A stretch of DNA of 64,000 nt from Carbonatibacter sp965199245 (GCA_965199245.1 CBDAQP010000001.1:744001-808000), one strand, 5' to 3'. Counted from the first letter of the stretch, positions 1 to 8,243 are shown. The notes: a model not told the origin generated them from the letters alone. Translations and numbers: made by a program.

Positions 1-803
1 ACCCGCGCCAGACCATACTGCGGGTGAACCGGATCATTGCCAATGTCTTTCCAGACCTCCGGCGATGCCTCACAATCCAAACCGGGCAAAACGACCTGCC
101 CCTGTGGCGCAGCGGCAACGACAGACATCAATGCGGCAACCGCCGGAATTGATCCGGTTGACCCGGCAATAATCACCGGATAGGGCGGCGGTGTCTCTTG
201 CCAGCGTCTGGCCTGTGTTTCCAAAACCTTGCGCCGTCGTTCCTTTGGCCCTATGGCCCCGGTCTCGCGTTGAATGGCGGGCCAGTGCTCTGTCAAAATA
301 CCCAAAAACTCTAACGTCACTTGCCAGTGTTCAGCATAGTCTTCAGGAACAAGATCTGCCAAACGCGACAAGCACAAGCCCTCTGTTTCCACCTGATCGA
401 GCAACCGCCCCAATTCCCTCGCCAGATGCAGGGCCTGATTGTCGGGGAGCTGTTCCCCCCGCACCTGCGCCCGGTGTTGCACCAGCCGGGCGAGCAACAG
501 TTGACGCCGCAGAGGCGACAGGGGCGGCGGCAAGGCCCCCTCGCAATCCTCCACATCAAAAAAACCCGAACCCTCCTCATCATCATCCAGATCACCCAAG
601 GGAATCAGAGCGGGCAAGATCAGCGATTGCCCCTCAGACACCCGCAAAAATGCCTGTTGCAAGGCACGACAAGCCCGCCGCGTCGGCAACAAAATCCTCA
701 CGCCCCCCAGTTTCAAGGGATCATGCCCCCACCGCGCCAACACGCCCCGGGCCAGCACATCACCAAACGACAGATCATGCGGAATGGAAAAAACAGATGT
801 CAT
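1..803 (-). CDS. addB: AddB, N-terminal part (double-strand break repair helicase-nuclease subunit)
   Basis: The minus-strand frame opens with ATG at 803 (MTSVFSIPHDLSFGDVLA) and stays open to base 1, so about 267 N-terminal residues are present and the gene runs off the window. Alphaproteobacterial AddB features are visible: the LPTRRACRALQQAFL motif near residue 38, PLSPLRRQLLLARL near 93, and SGSTGSIP-like IIAGSTGSIPAVAAL followed by VVLPGLD and HPQYGL. AddB pairs with AddA to resect double-strand breaks for RecA-dependent repair. It is the last gene of the minus-strand ahcY-PAS-tsaE-murU-addB series; addA would be expected beyond the edge. The 210-bp gap before it carries a repeat element. 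Confidence 0.9.
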   Translation of the reverse strand, partial: MTSVFSIPHDLSFGDVLARGVLARWGHDPLKLGGVRILLPTRRACRALQQAFLRVSEGQSLILPALIPLGDLDDDEEGSGFFDVEDCEGALPPPLSPLRRQLLLARLVQHRAQVRGEQLPDNQALHLARELGRLLDQVETEGLCLSRLADLVPEDYAEHWQVTLEFLGILTEHWPAIQRETGAIGPKERRRKVLETQARRWQETPPPYPVIIAGSTGSIPAVAALMSVVAAAPQGQVVLPGLDCEASPEVWKDIGNDPVHPQYGLAR

Positions 804-839
804 CCGGGTACCTCTAAAAACACCACGCCGCAACTAGCC

Positions 840-1011
840 GGCAGAAAAACCGCTTTCGGGAACCCGCGTAACGTATTTGAGGATCGCAGGCCGTGTCGCA
901 CGCGCACAAAAAATTCGTGTCGCACGCGCATAAAAAAGTCATGTTGCACGCGTACAAATTTGTATCAGTTTGACGCACCAGATGACAAGGATCCGATTTT
1001 TTAGAGATCCT
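840..1011 (-). repeat. Intergenic repeat, copy A, with 24-bp tandem array
   Basis: On the minus strand, TCTGGTGCGTCAAA (982-969) and CCTGCGATCCTCAAATA (890-874) also occur, closely spaced, after ahcY (copy B), and in diverged form at about 19250-19400 (copy C). In this copy the halves are separated by 2-3 units of a 24-bp tandem repeat (about 891-960) with core GCGCGTGCGAC and a T-rich stretch. A small hairpin (AAGGATC/GATCCTT, 985-1011) sits between the murU stop and the repeat and may act as an attenuator or weak terminator. Repeat identity is seen directly; function is unknown. Confidence 0.6.
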
Positions 1012-1013
1012 TA

Positions 1014-1751
1014 TCAGATTAAACTCACGATTCCCCGCGCCCGCAGAGACTCTTCGACCTGCGCCAATCCCTGTGGCGTTCCCACATCAAACCACGCGCC
1101 ACGATGCACCAAACCATAGAGCCGCCCCTGCGTGATGAGACGGTTAAAAATCTCCACCGCAGAAAAGGCCCCGCGCGGCGCATCGGCAAAGGCATCGGCT
1201 CCCATCACGCGCAACCCCGTAAAAACATAAGGTGCAGTCCCCGCCGCCCCCCGGGGGCGCAGACGACCACCCGGATCAAGGAAATAATCCCCTTGATGGC
1301 CCGCCGCCTGCTCCGTGGGCTGGAGGAGCAAAAGCCCGGACATCCGCTGTGCATCCCAGGCCTGCGCCAGGCGCACCAGCGCAGGCTCGGCATCATCCAG
1401 CCAGACCATATCACTATTCATCACATAAAATGCAGACGGCCCCAGATGGGGCAGGGCCTGCACAATCGCCCCGCCAGTATCCAACAGCTCACGCTCGGGC
1501 GATGACACCACCCGGGGACTGGGCCAGCCTGCCACAAAATCATCGATCTGCTGACCCAGATAGTGGCTATTGACCACCGCCTGTTCCACCCCCACCGCCG
1601 CCAGGCGATGCAAAATCATCGCCAGGAGCGGCGTTCCCAAAACAGGAATCAAGGGCTTGGGCCGCTCAAGGGTCAGAGGCCGCATCCGCGTTCCATACCC
1701 TGCCGCCAGAACCATGGCCCGCCTCGGTTCGCGTGTGTGTTCACCCCCCAT
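1014..1751 (-). CDS. murU: Nucleotidyltransferase, MurU-like (MurNAc-1-phosphate uridylyltransferase)
   Basis: A sugar-phosphate nucleotidyltransferase of about 245 residues. The signature MVLAAGYGTRMRPLT followed by PKPLIPV is the nucleotide-binding loop, MNSDMVW holds the metal-binding Asp, and WFDVGTPQGL is the typical C-terminal motif. The family makes UDP-MurNAc in the cell-wall recycling pathway of proteobacteria. I chose the ATG at 1751 because AGGTGGGG lies just upstream; the frame extends to a TTG at 1769. It overlaps the end of tsaE. In many alphaproteobacteria the kinase AmgK lies between tsaE and murU; none is present here, so the exact substrate is inferred from family and position. 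Confidence 0.8.
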   Translation of the reverse strand: MGGEHTREPRRAMVLAAGYGTRMRPLTLERPKPLIPVLGTPLLAMILHRLAAVGVEQAVVNSHYLGQQIDDFVAGWPSPRVVSSPERELLDTGGAIVQALPHLGPSAFYVMNSDMVWLDDAEPALVRLAQAWDAQRMSGLLLLQPTEQAAGHQGDYFLDPGGRLRPRGAAGTAPYVFTGLRVMGADAFADAPRGAFSAVEIFNRLITQGRLYGLVHRGAWFDVGTPQGLAQVEESLRARGIVSLI

Positions 1752-2280
1752 GCGCACCCCACCTGGCAATTAGGGACTTAAAACGCCGGGTGACGGCATC
1801 GGGAACCTCCAAAGTCACCCAACGCCCCCCAAAGTCACCTGACCCAGAGTCACTTGCCTCTGCAAAGTCCAACTGCACCCCTAAAGCTCCCGGGGGTAAA
1901 AGACTCCCCAGACGCTCTGGCCATTCAATCAGGCTCAGTCCATCGCAAAAGGCCTCGTCAATGCCCAATTCATAGGCCTCCTCCGGACAATGCAGGCGAT
2001 AAAGATCAAAATGCCACACCGCGCAAGGGATGCGCTCATAAACCTGCACCAGTGTAAAGGTCGGACTGGGGACATCTTCGTGGTGCGGTGCGCCCGCGGC
2101 GGGGGGCAGGGCATTAACCACCGCCCGGCTGAGAAAACTCTTCCCAGCCCCCAGTGTTCCCTCGAGCGCGAGGATATCCCCCCGTTCCAAACAGGACGCC
2201 AGATCACGGGCAAAGGCCGCTGTGGCCTCGTCATTCCGCAAAAAAGCGCGGAGAATCACAACACGGGGGGGGGCTGTCAT
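1741..2280 (-). CDS. tsaE: TsaE, tRNA t6A37 biosynthesis ATPase
   Basis: 179 residues. The P-loop LEGTLGAGKSFLSR lies near residue 40, the conserved PSPTFTLV near 70, and HFDLYRL near 95, all diagnostic of TsaE (YjeE). It is the ATPase that works with TsaB and TsaD to add threonylcarbamoyl to A37 of ANN-decoding tRNAs in the cytoplasm. The ATG at 2280 overlaps the stop of the PAS protein by 4 bp, so the two are probably translationally coupled. The tail carries an insertion rich in short repeats (CAAAGTCACC-type units at 1795-1860) that encodes ASDSGSGDFGG. Confidence 0.93.
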   Translation of the reverse strand: MTAPPRVVILRAFLRNDEATAAFARDLASCLERGDILALEGTLGAGKSFLSRAVVNALPPAAGAPHHEDVPSPTFTLVQVYERIPCAVWHFDLYRLHCPEEAYELGIDEAFCDGLSLIEWPERLGSLLPPGALGVQLDFAEASDSGSGDFGGRWVTLEVPDAVTRRFKSLIARWGAHGG

Positions 2281-3992
2281 AGTTCACCCGTCCCGGTTTC
2301 ACCCGTCCCTGCGCCCCCCGCCCCGAGAACCGTCACATCCAAAAAGGTCAAAAGCGCGGATCCATCGGGCAACATGACTTGTGACCAGTCCAAAACATGC
2401 CCATCGGTGCGTTCAAAACGCCCACTGCGTGACTCCCCCGCAAGCACCCGCGCCACCATTTGCTCCAGCCTGTCGCGCCAAGCCTTATCATCATCATGAC
2501 TGTAAAAATGCCGCCCCCGGTGTAGAACCTCGCAAATATGGGGTTCGCGCAACAAAAATTGGGTCTCCAGCCCCCACAGCACACCAAAGGCCGGATTAAA
2601 CAGCTTTAAACGCCCATCCGCCCCATAAACCGCGACAGCCTCATAGAGTTTATCCAGTGTTTCGCGCTGCACTTCGATCAGGGTATTATAAGAACGCTCC
2701 AGCACCAGACGATCTGTCACATCCTCAATCGCCTGTATCACCCCGCCTTCGGGATTGGGGACGCTGACCAGACGCAGGGTCGAACCATTGGGCAGATGCA
2801 ACAGATCTTGTTCGGGTTCGATCAAACGTTGCAAATCCCGCAGGCGTTGGCGTTTAAAGGCGGGAAAGTTGGCATGTTCCGGCAGGCGCCTTTTTTCATG
2901 CAACAGGTCTAACAGTTCCCCATAGGACGGAGCAGTGTGGAGGAATTCTTCAGAGAGCTGGAATAGGGTGCTATAGGCCGCATTGAAAAATGCCAATCGC
3001 AAATCTGCCCCAAAAACAGAAATGGCAATGCCCAAATTTTCCAACAAGTGCGACTGGGCCTGACGATGCAGGTGCAACGACCTTTTGAGATCCTCAACCG
3101 GGGTGATATTCTGCGCAATACCAACTACCAAATCAGGGGCAAGCGATGCCTCCCCCACCCGCAAGAGACGCCGTTCGCCATCAACCGTCACCGGGTGATC
3201 TTCATAGACAAAGGCCCCGCCTTCGACACCACGCGCCCGCGCGGTCAGGGCCTGTGCCTGTTTTTGCCGGTTGCGCCCCAACAACTCCCCGTCTGGCCCG
3301 GAGTTCCCGACAGAATCCCCACCTGACTCACCGTTCAACCCACCGTCTGATTCTGGAGCCGCAACGGCATGGACATAGTCCAAATTCCCATAGATCAAGG
3401 CCCCTGTCCCATCGCGCATCCACAACGGCAACGGCAAATAATCCAACACAGCGCGCAGACGTGCGGCGCGGGTCTGGGACTCAATCATCGCGTGATTGCG
3501 AACCGTGACATCATCGCACCAGATCACATCGCGTTCGGGGATATCCTTATCCAAAACACGCCGGCCCCTGAATTGATAATGACGCCCCCGCACAACCAGC
3601 GCGAACTCAAATCCCGCGCCATTCAAACGCAACGCCCGCACGACCTCGATCAATGTAGTGCGCTCATCCGGTGTTGCGCAAAACTGCGCCACAACAGAAA
3701 AATCACAGGCCGCACTCTCAAGGCCAAGCCAGCCCTGCATCACCTCATTCACCCGACAAAACAACAGCCGTTCTTCGCGTTCGCGCGGGTCACAGGGCGG
3801 GAACAAAACAACCCCCTGTCTAATGGAATGGAGGGCCGCCACCGCATCCCCACTGCGACGGGACAATTCACCATAGCGACGCCGCCACCGCGACGCCCGC
3901 AACCAAAACGCCGAACAAACAACGCACGCCCCCAACAGGGCCAGCACACTAAAAAGCAACGCCAAAACAGGGGGAGACGACAGCACCAACAC
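2277..3992 (-). CDS. Membrane-anchored multi-PAS protein without histidine kinase domain
   Basis: 571 residues from a GTG start at 3992 with AGGAG upstream. One N-terminal membrane segment (about residues 8-30) is followed by three or four PAS-like modules, with readable cores such as LPLPLWMRDGTGALIYGN, LGIAISVFGADLRLAFFN and LYEAVAVYGADGRLKLFN. Proteins with this layout at this position (between ahcY and tsaE in alphaproteobacteria) normally continue into HisKA and HATPase domains. Here the protein stops after the last PAS with a Gly/Thr tail (GAGGAGTGETGTGEL) made by a short tandem duplication, and tsaE starts at once. No H-box or N/G-box is present, so it may sense but cannot itself phosphorylate. 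Confidence 0.8.
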   Translation of the reverse strand: MLVLSSPPVLALLFSVLALLGACVVCSAFWLRASRWRRRYGELSRRSGDAVAALHSIRQGVVLFPPCDPREREERLLFCRVNEVMQGWLGLESAACDFSVVAQFCATPDERTTLIEVVRALRLNGAGFEFALVVRGRHYQFRGRRVLDKDIPERDVIWCDDVTVRNHAMIESQTRAARLRAVLDYLPLPLWMRDGTGALIYGNLDYVHAVAAPESDGGLNGESGGDSVGNSGPDGELLGRNRQKQAQALTARARGVEGGAFVYEDHPVTVDGERRLLRVGEASLAPDLVVGIAQNITPVEDLKRSLHLHRQAQSHLLENLGIAISVFGADLRLAFFNAAYSTLFQLSEEFLHTAPSYGELLDLLHEKRRLPEHANFPAFKRQRLRDLQRLIEPEQDLLHLPNGSTLRLVSVPNPEGGVIQAIEDVTDRLVLERSYNTLIEVQRETLDKLYEAVAVYGADGRLKLFNPAFGVLWGLETQFLLREPHICEVLHRGRHFYSHDDDKAWRDRLEQMVARVLAGESRSGRFERTDGHVLDWSQVMLPDGSALLTFLDVTVLGAGGAGTGETGTGEL

Positions 3993-4332
3993 GCAAGGCT
4001 CCTGAGAGGCAAAAATTTACGAAATCTTACCTAGGGTAAACACTTTGCCCAAAAGGAACAAGGAGGAGCAAAAAAGTCCAACAAAAAAAGGAGCCTCACG
4101 CCCCTTTTTTTGTCCTGCGGTCGCCCTTTGCGCAGAGCCAAACTTAAACACGCGCTCGCCCACCTTGACCTCACAACCTGCGCGGAGCCACCGATCAAGG
4201 ACAACCCCGAAGAAGGCCAAACCTGAGTCAGATGGAAGGAAAAGTCCTTTCGAAAACCGCAGAATACCAGAGATATTTGAGGATCACAGAAAGGGTTTTG
4301 ACGCACCAGACGACCAGGATTGACCTTTTCCC
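3993..4332. other. Intergenic region downstream of ahcY with repeat copy B
   Basis: No convincing gene. Nearest ahcY, on the minus strand, are TCTGGTGCGTCAAA (4310-4297) and CTGTGATCCTCAAATA (4289-4274), i.e. the same repeat halves as copy A but without the 24-bp array, followed by a GGTTTTCGAAAGGACTTTTCC-like stretch. Further down lies a strong terminator (separate entry). The minus-strand 91-residue reading frame across it is explained by the repeat and looks non-coding. Confidence 0.55.
4080..4114. terminator. Bidirectional rho-independent terminator
   Basis: A run of seven or more A, a short stem (GGAGC/GCCCC around CTCAC) and then a run of T on both strands. It lies between ahcY and the PAS gene and probably ends ahcY transcription. 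Confidence 0.65.
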
Positions 4333-5628
4333 TCAGTAGCGGTAGGCGTCTGATTTAAAAGGCCCTGTCGCTTCCACACCGATATAGTCCGCCTGTTTGG
4401 GGGTGAGTTTAGTCAAATGCGCCCCGACCTTGGCAAGGTGGAGGGCCGCGACCTTTTCATCCAGCTTTTTCGGCAGGACATAGACCTGATTTTTGTAGTT
4501 TTGTGCATTTTGCCACAGTTCAATCTGGGCCAGAACCTGATTGGTAAAGCTGGCACTCATGACAAAGCTGGGGTGGCCCGTGGCACAGCCCAGATTGACC
4601 AGGCGACCTTCGGCGAGCAGGATAATCCGCTTCCCATCAGGAAAGGCAATTTCATCAACCTGATCCTTGACGTTGTGCCAAGCATAGTTCCGCAAGCCTG
4701 CGGTTTGAATTTCGGTGTCAAAATGCCCAATGTTACACACAATGGCCCGGTCTTTCATCGCCGCCATGTGGTCGGTTGTAATCACATCGACATTGCCCGT
4801 GGTGGTGACAAAAATGTCACCCCGTGGTGCGGCATCTTCCATCGTCGTGACTTCGTAACCTTCCATCGCGGCCTGAAGCGCACAGATGGGATCAATTTCC
4901 GTGACCACAACCCGACAGCCCTGACTGCGGAGCGACTCCGCCGAGCCCTTGCCCACATCGCCATAGCCAGCGACGACCGCAACTTTGCCCGCCATCATGA
5001 CATCCGTGGCCCGGCGAATGCCATCAACCAGGGATTCGCGACAACCGTACTTGTTATCAAATTTCGATTTGGTCACCGAGTCATTGACATTGAGTGCCGG
5101 AACCTTGAGCGTCCCTGCGCGCACCATTTCGTGTAGGCGGTGGACGCCAGTGGTGGTTTCTTCGGACAGGCCACGCACATCGTTCAACAGTTCGGGAAAT
5201 TTTTCGTGCATCATGATGGTCAAATCCCCCCCATCATCCAAAATCATATTGGGCCGCCAACCATCCGGCCCGATAATCGTTTGTTCAATGCACCACAGAA
5301 ATTCGTCCTCTGTTTCGCCCTTCCACGCAAAAATCGGAATCCCGGCCGCCGCCATCGCCGCCGCCGCCTGATCCTGGGTGGAAAAAATATTGCATGACGA
5401 CCAACGAATTTCAGCCCCCAGGGCAATCAGCGTTTCCATCAACACCGCCGTCTGAATCGTCATGTGCAAACAACCCGCAATCCGTGAACCGGCCAAGGGT
5501 CTGCTGTGACCATATTCTTCGCGCAGGGCCATCAACCCCGGCATTTCAGTTTCCGCAATAACAATTTCCTTGCGCCCCCACTCTGCAAGTGAAAGATCGG
5601 CAACCTTGTAGTCAGTAAAATCCGTCAT
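4333..5628 (-). CDS. ahcY: Adenosylhomocysteinase (S-adenosyl-L-homocysteine hydrolase)
   Basis: 431 residues, the full length of the shorter bacterial class. It converts S-adenosylhomocysteine to homocysteine and adenosine, clearing the product inhibitor of methyltransferases in the activated methyl cycle. Visible motifs: CLHMTIQTAVLMETL, SSCNIFSTQDQAAAA, the NAD-binding GYGDVGKGSA, and the C-terminal KLTPKQADYIGV...KSDAYRY. The ATG at 5628 is the natural start. I looked for a SAH riboswitch in the leader and did not see one. Confidence 0.98.
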   Translation of the reverse strand: MTDFTDYKVADLSLAEWGRKEIVIAETEMPGLMALREEYGHSRPLAGSRIAGCLHMTIQTAVLMETLIALGAEIRWSSCNIFSTQDQAAAAMAAAGIPIFAWKGETEDEFLWCIEQTIIGPDGWRPNMILDDGGDLTIMMHEKFPELLNDVRGLSEETTTGVHRLHEMVRAGTLKVPALNVNDSVTKSKFDNKYGCRESLVDGIRRATDVMMAGKVAVVAGYGDVGKGSAESLRSQGCRVVVTEIDPICALQAAMEGYEVTTMEDAAPRGDIFVTTTGNVDVITTDHMAAMKDRAIVCNIGHFDTEIQTAGLRNYAWHNVKDQVDEIAFPDGKRIILLAEGRLVNLGCATGHPSFVMSASFTNQVLAQIELWQNAQNYKNQVYVLPKKLDEKVAALHLAKVGAHLTKLTPKQADYIGVEATGPFKSDAYRY

Positions 5629-5840
5629 TTTTTCATTCCCATTTCCTGATTTCGCGTCTATCGCGTGCCTTTGAGCACTCGAAAATCACATAACAATTTC
5701 CTTATGTTTAAGGACGTTCTAACAACCACCCCGCCACGAATCAAGGGCATAGATATAAAAACGTAACCACTTTAGGGGCAAATCACCCTGAGTATCGCTG
5801 CATATTTAACATTTCATGTTAAAACCGCGTGCATGTATCA
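5629..5840. other. AT-rich leader between ahcY and IS5
   Basis: No gene. It contains an imperfect hairpin (TTTAACATTTCATGTTAAAA at about 5803-5824) and must hold the ahcY promoter, which I could not place with confidence. Confidence 0.3.
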
Positions 5841-5900
5841 AAGAAGCTGTCTAACAACTATTAAAAATTTATCAATAATTTGTTTTTAATAATTTTCGGC

Positions 5901-6248
5901 ATGACTTATGATACTGATCTCACCGATGCGCAATGGTCTCTGTTGCGCGGATATTTTGAGCACCGCAATTGCGGTGGCCGTCCCTTCAAACACTCCCCCG
6001 GGAATATATTAAATGCCTGTTTTTACGTTCTGAAAACAGGCTGTCAGTGGCGACTTCTTCCCGGGGATTTCCCGCCATACGGCCATTTCAGTCGCTGGAA
6101 AAAAGATGGAACCTGGCACATTATCCTGCGTGACCTCCATGGCGTGCTTCGGCTGCTTGAGGGCCGGAACAAACAGGCAGGCGCGGCCATTATCGACTCA
6201 CAATCGCTCAAGGCCCCGACAAAAAAAAGGGGGCCGGCAAAAAAGTGA
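5901..6248 (+). CDS. IS5-family transposase, OrfA half
   Basis: Begins MTYDTDLTDAQWSLL at 5901 and carries the DUF4096-like N-terminal domain (FYVLKTGCQWRLLPGDFP) plus the first catalytic Asp (AIIDSQSLKAP). It ends in KKRGPAKK at A-runs where members of this IS group frameshift into OrfB. The OrfB frame overlaps it by 4 nt. Confidence 0.75.
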   Translation: MTYDTDLTDAQWSLLRGYFEHRNCGGRPFKHSPGNILNACFYVLKTGCQWRLLPGDFPPYGHFSRWKKDGTWHIILRDLHGVLRLLEGRNKQAGAAIIDSQSLKAPTKKRGPAKK

Positions 6249-6637
6249 AGGGAATCAAGCGGCATTTATTGGTGGATCTGCCCGGGTTTCCGCTACATCC
6301 GGTGGTGCATGATGCTGGAATACAGGATCGCGGCCCGCATTCTCTTGAACGATATAAAGAAAAAGCACAGAAGGCTGAAATTGTTCCGGGCCGGTTATCG
6401 CGGATGGACGCATTGGCCAATCAGGAAAAACTGAAAATCGGGATCGTAAAGCGAGGTGAGGAAAAAGCGTTCAAGGTGCTGCCAAAGTGCTGGATTGTCG
6501 AGCGATCTTTCGCATGGCTGGAGCCTGCAAGGCGGCTGGCAAAACATTACGAAAATCTCGACAAAACGCAGGAAGACATGATCCGGCTACGCTTCATACA
6601 AATCGCAATTAACAGAATTATAAAACTTATTTGTTAG
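6245..6637 (+). pseudogene. IS5-family transposase, OrfB half, internally frameshifted
   Basis: Contains KGIKRHLLVDLPGFP and the C-terminal DDE Glu region IVERSFAWLEPARRLAKHYE. The middle segment that should read as ...GYRGW... appears in another frame (FRAGYRGW is readable around 6385-6410), replaced in this frame by PGRLSRMDAL. The second catalytic Asp is therefore lost and the enzyme is probably inactive. Confidence 0.7.
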
Positions 6638-6758
6638 ACAGATTCTTAAAACGACAATGAAAATTGTGGACACCACACTTTTAAGAAAGGAATGAACAAA
6701 GCGAACGCTTGGGAAAAGAACCAAACCGGATTAAACTGGACAGCAAGGACAGAAAACC

Positions 6759-7106
6759 ATGAGTGAGACAATGACTGACATAAGCGAAATGAACAAAAGA
6801 GTAAGCCGGATTGAGGGAAGCCAGCAAGGCTTAAACACCTATCTGCCTCTCTTGCTCAAGCGCTTTGAAGGAATTGAGCAAGAACTTAAAGCCGATATGA
6901 ATGCAACAAGGCAAGAATTGAAAGATGACCTGAAAGCCACAGAGCAAAAGCTTGAAGCTGATTTGAATGACATTCGCAAGGAGAACAGCGAAGGCATTGC
7001 CAGGTTGCAAAGCGACAATCGCAATCTGATTATCGCGTTGATCTTAACAGGTATCGGGGTTGCCGCAACAGGTCTGGCCATTGCCGCCTCAATCTATTTC
7101 ACCTGA
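6759..7106 (+). CDS. Small coiled-coil protein with C-terminal membrane anchor
   Basis: 115 residues. Residues 35-85 are a heptad-rich coiled coil with repeats ELKADMNATRQ / ELKDDLKATEQ / KLEADLNDIRK, followed by one hydrophobic segment (LIIALILTGIGVAATGLAIAA) ending SIYFT. Function unknown. A decayed relative lies at about 16989-17188: it shares LPLLL..EG, LNDIRKEN-like LDNIRRDN-type residues, the terminal SIYLT, and even bases after the stop. The gene has its own terminator and sits next to an IS, suggesting a mobile accessory gene. It looks expressed: intact frame and terminator. Confidence 0.65.
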   Translation: MSETMTDISEMNKRVSRIEGSQQGLNTYLPLLLKRFEGIEQELKADMNATRQELKDDLKATEQKLEADLNDIRKENSEGIARLQSDNRNLIIALILTGIGVAATGLAIAASIYFT

Positions 7107-7122
7107 TCTGCTGTCACAGACG

Positions 7123-7148
7123 AAAGGGGTCGCGAGGCCCCTTTTTTT
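7123..7148 (+). terminator. Rho-independent terminator of the coiled-coil gene
   Basis: Stem AAAGGGGTC / GGCCCCTTT around GCGA, followed by seven T, 17 nt after the stop codon. Confidence 0.85.
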
Positions 7149-7187
7149 ATGCCGTCGTCAGGCTCTGTGGTTCGCGCTGAACAAATC

Positions 7188-8243
7188 CTAAGCTATTGCT
7201 ATTTCGAAGCGTTGGAAGCGTGGTGAAGTATTCGATTTTGCCGTTTTCGTCGTCCCGATCACCGCATTGACGACCCGGACAAGCCAAAACGCGATGGCGT
7301 TCAGACGCATGTTATGGCCGCCAGCAAGGCGTTCATGGCGTCTCCAGTCTGGCCTTTCAGGACGTTCCGATCAAGGCGGCCATCGGTTTTCATCTGTCCG
7401 ATGGTGGCCTCGATGGCCGACCTTCGTTTGAGTTCGCGCTTCATCTGCGGGCTCAATCCGCGCGTGCGCCCTGACAGCATGACCGGGGCCTCGCCCTCGT
7501 CATTGTGGCCGCGATAGCCCCTGTCGACGTAGACCCGTTCCGGTCCAGTCATCCGGGCGGCCCGGGCCACTGTATCAGCCAGAGTATGGCCATCGTAGGG
7601 ATTGCCCCGGAAACTTTTCGCCCAGACCCTCACGGTTGGTGGTGGCAATCCCGACCCTGGCACCAAACTCGTAAGGATTACGCGCCTTACCTTTGGCGAT
7701 GCAGGCAACTTCCGGAGCGTGCAGGGCATAGAGCTGGACACCCGTATTAACCCTGGAAAGAAAAGGCATTCTGTGTTCTAACGGCCATGAGGGTTACAGG
7801 AGGAGTCATTCAGTGAAAATCATCCCAAACCGCCTGTTCAGGTAGGCTTCAGACCGCGAAACGGCGTGAAAAATTGCCGAAACGCCATGTCCACACCAGT
7901 CAATCTCACCTCAGGTTAGCGGGTTAATACGGGTGTCCAGCTTGTTCTTGTCCCCGGGCTGTTGCATCAGAAGACGCCAGGCCCAACAGTTTCGCGAACC
8001 AGGCCTCGAGGCCGGCGTTCCCGGCAATCTTACGGACAATATCGCGGAAAACCCGGCCCGGACAGGTCTTCAGTTTCCTGATCTCGCGGCGCATGCGCCG
8101 GAACTGTCTGGCATGGGCGTAACGCCCGGCCATAAGTGCAGCGTGTCTGGCCACACGGGTGTGGCTGCGGCGCAGAACAATGCCTTGCCGTTTGGCCTGA
8201 GGGCCTGCAACGCTTTCAGATACAGACGGCTGTCGGTGGGGTA
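7188..8243 (-). pseudogene. IS5-family transposase, broken by a 203-bp insert and truncated by IS630
   Basis: Reading the minus strand from about 8243, YPTDSRLYLKALQAL, RRSHTRVARHAALMAGRYAHARQFRRMRREIRKLKT and DKNKL give the middle of an IS5-group transposase. After the insert (7736-7938) the protein resumes with YALHAPEVACIAKGKARNPYEFG, RGNPYDGHTLAD, VDRGYRGH, RSAIEATIGQMKTDGRLDR and HNMRLNAIAFWLVR, ending at TAG 7190-7188. Several 1-nt frameshifts separate these blocks. The N-terminus is lost where IS630 sequence begins at about 8244. Confidence 0.85.
7736..7938. mobile_element. 203-bp MITE-like element with perfect 18-bp inverted repeats
   Basis: Starts GGACACCCGTATTAACCC (7736-7753) and ends with the exact inverse complement (7921-7938). 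It is flanked on both sides by AGCT (7732-7735 and 7939-7942), a 4-bp target duplication. Removing the insert and one AGCT restores the transposase codons D-K-N-K-L-Y-A-L-H exactly. It encodes no transposase, so it was probably moved in trans by an IS with the same ends. Confidence 0.85.

Larger units (their letters stand above)
5841..6647 (+). mobile_element. IS5-family insertion sequence (IS427/IS1031-like), decayed
   Basis: About 807 bp bounded by 17-bp inverted repeats AAGAAGCTGTCTAACAA (5841-5857) and its complement with one mismatch (6631-6647). No matching target duplication is visible. The two reading frames inside (5901-6248 and 6245-6637) are the N- and C-terminal halves of a DDE transposase separated at an A-rich slippery stretch. 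Confidence 0.85.

Noticed and set aside
891..960. 24-bp array as a CRISPR array
   Set aside because: Units are directly adjacent, with no spacers, and only two to three copies.
321..1004. 227-residue plus-strand frame over addB and the repeat
   Set aside because: Antisense to a clear addB frame; the ending is encoded by the 24-bp array.
4031..4306. 91-residue minus-strand frame after ahcY
   Set aside because: It is made of the intergenic repeat and the terminator; no ribosome site.
5629..5760. SAH or SAM-type riboswitch before ahcY
   Set aside because: None of the conserved core elements I know could be placed; only a weak hairpin is visible. A covariance-model scan would decide.
5838..6650. 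Target duplication around the first IS5
   Set aside because: Flanking bases (TCA and AAA) do not match, so no duplication is claimed.
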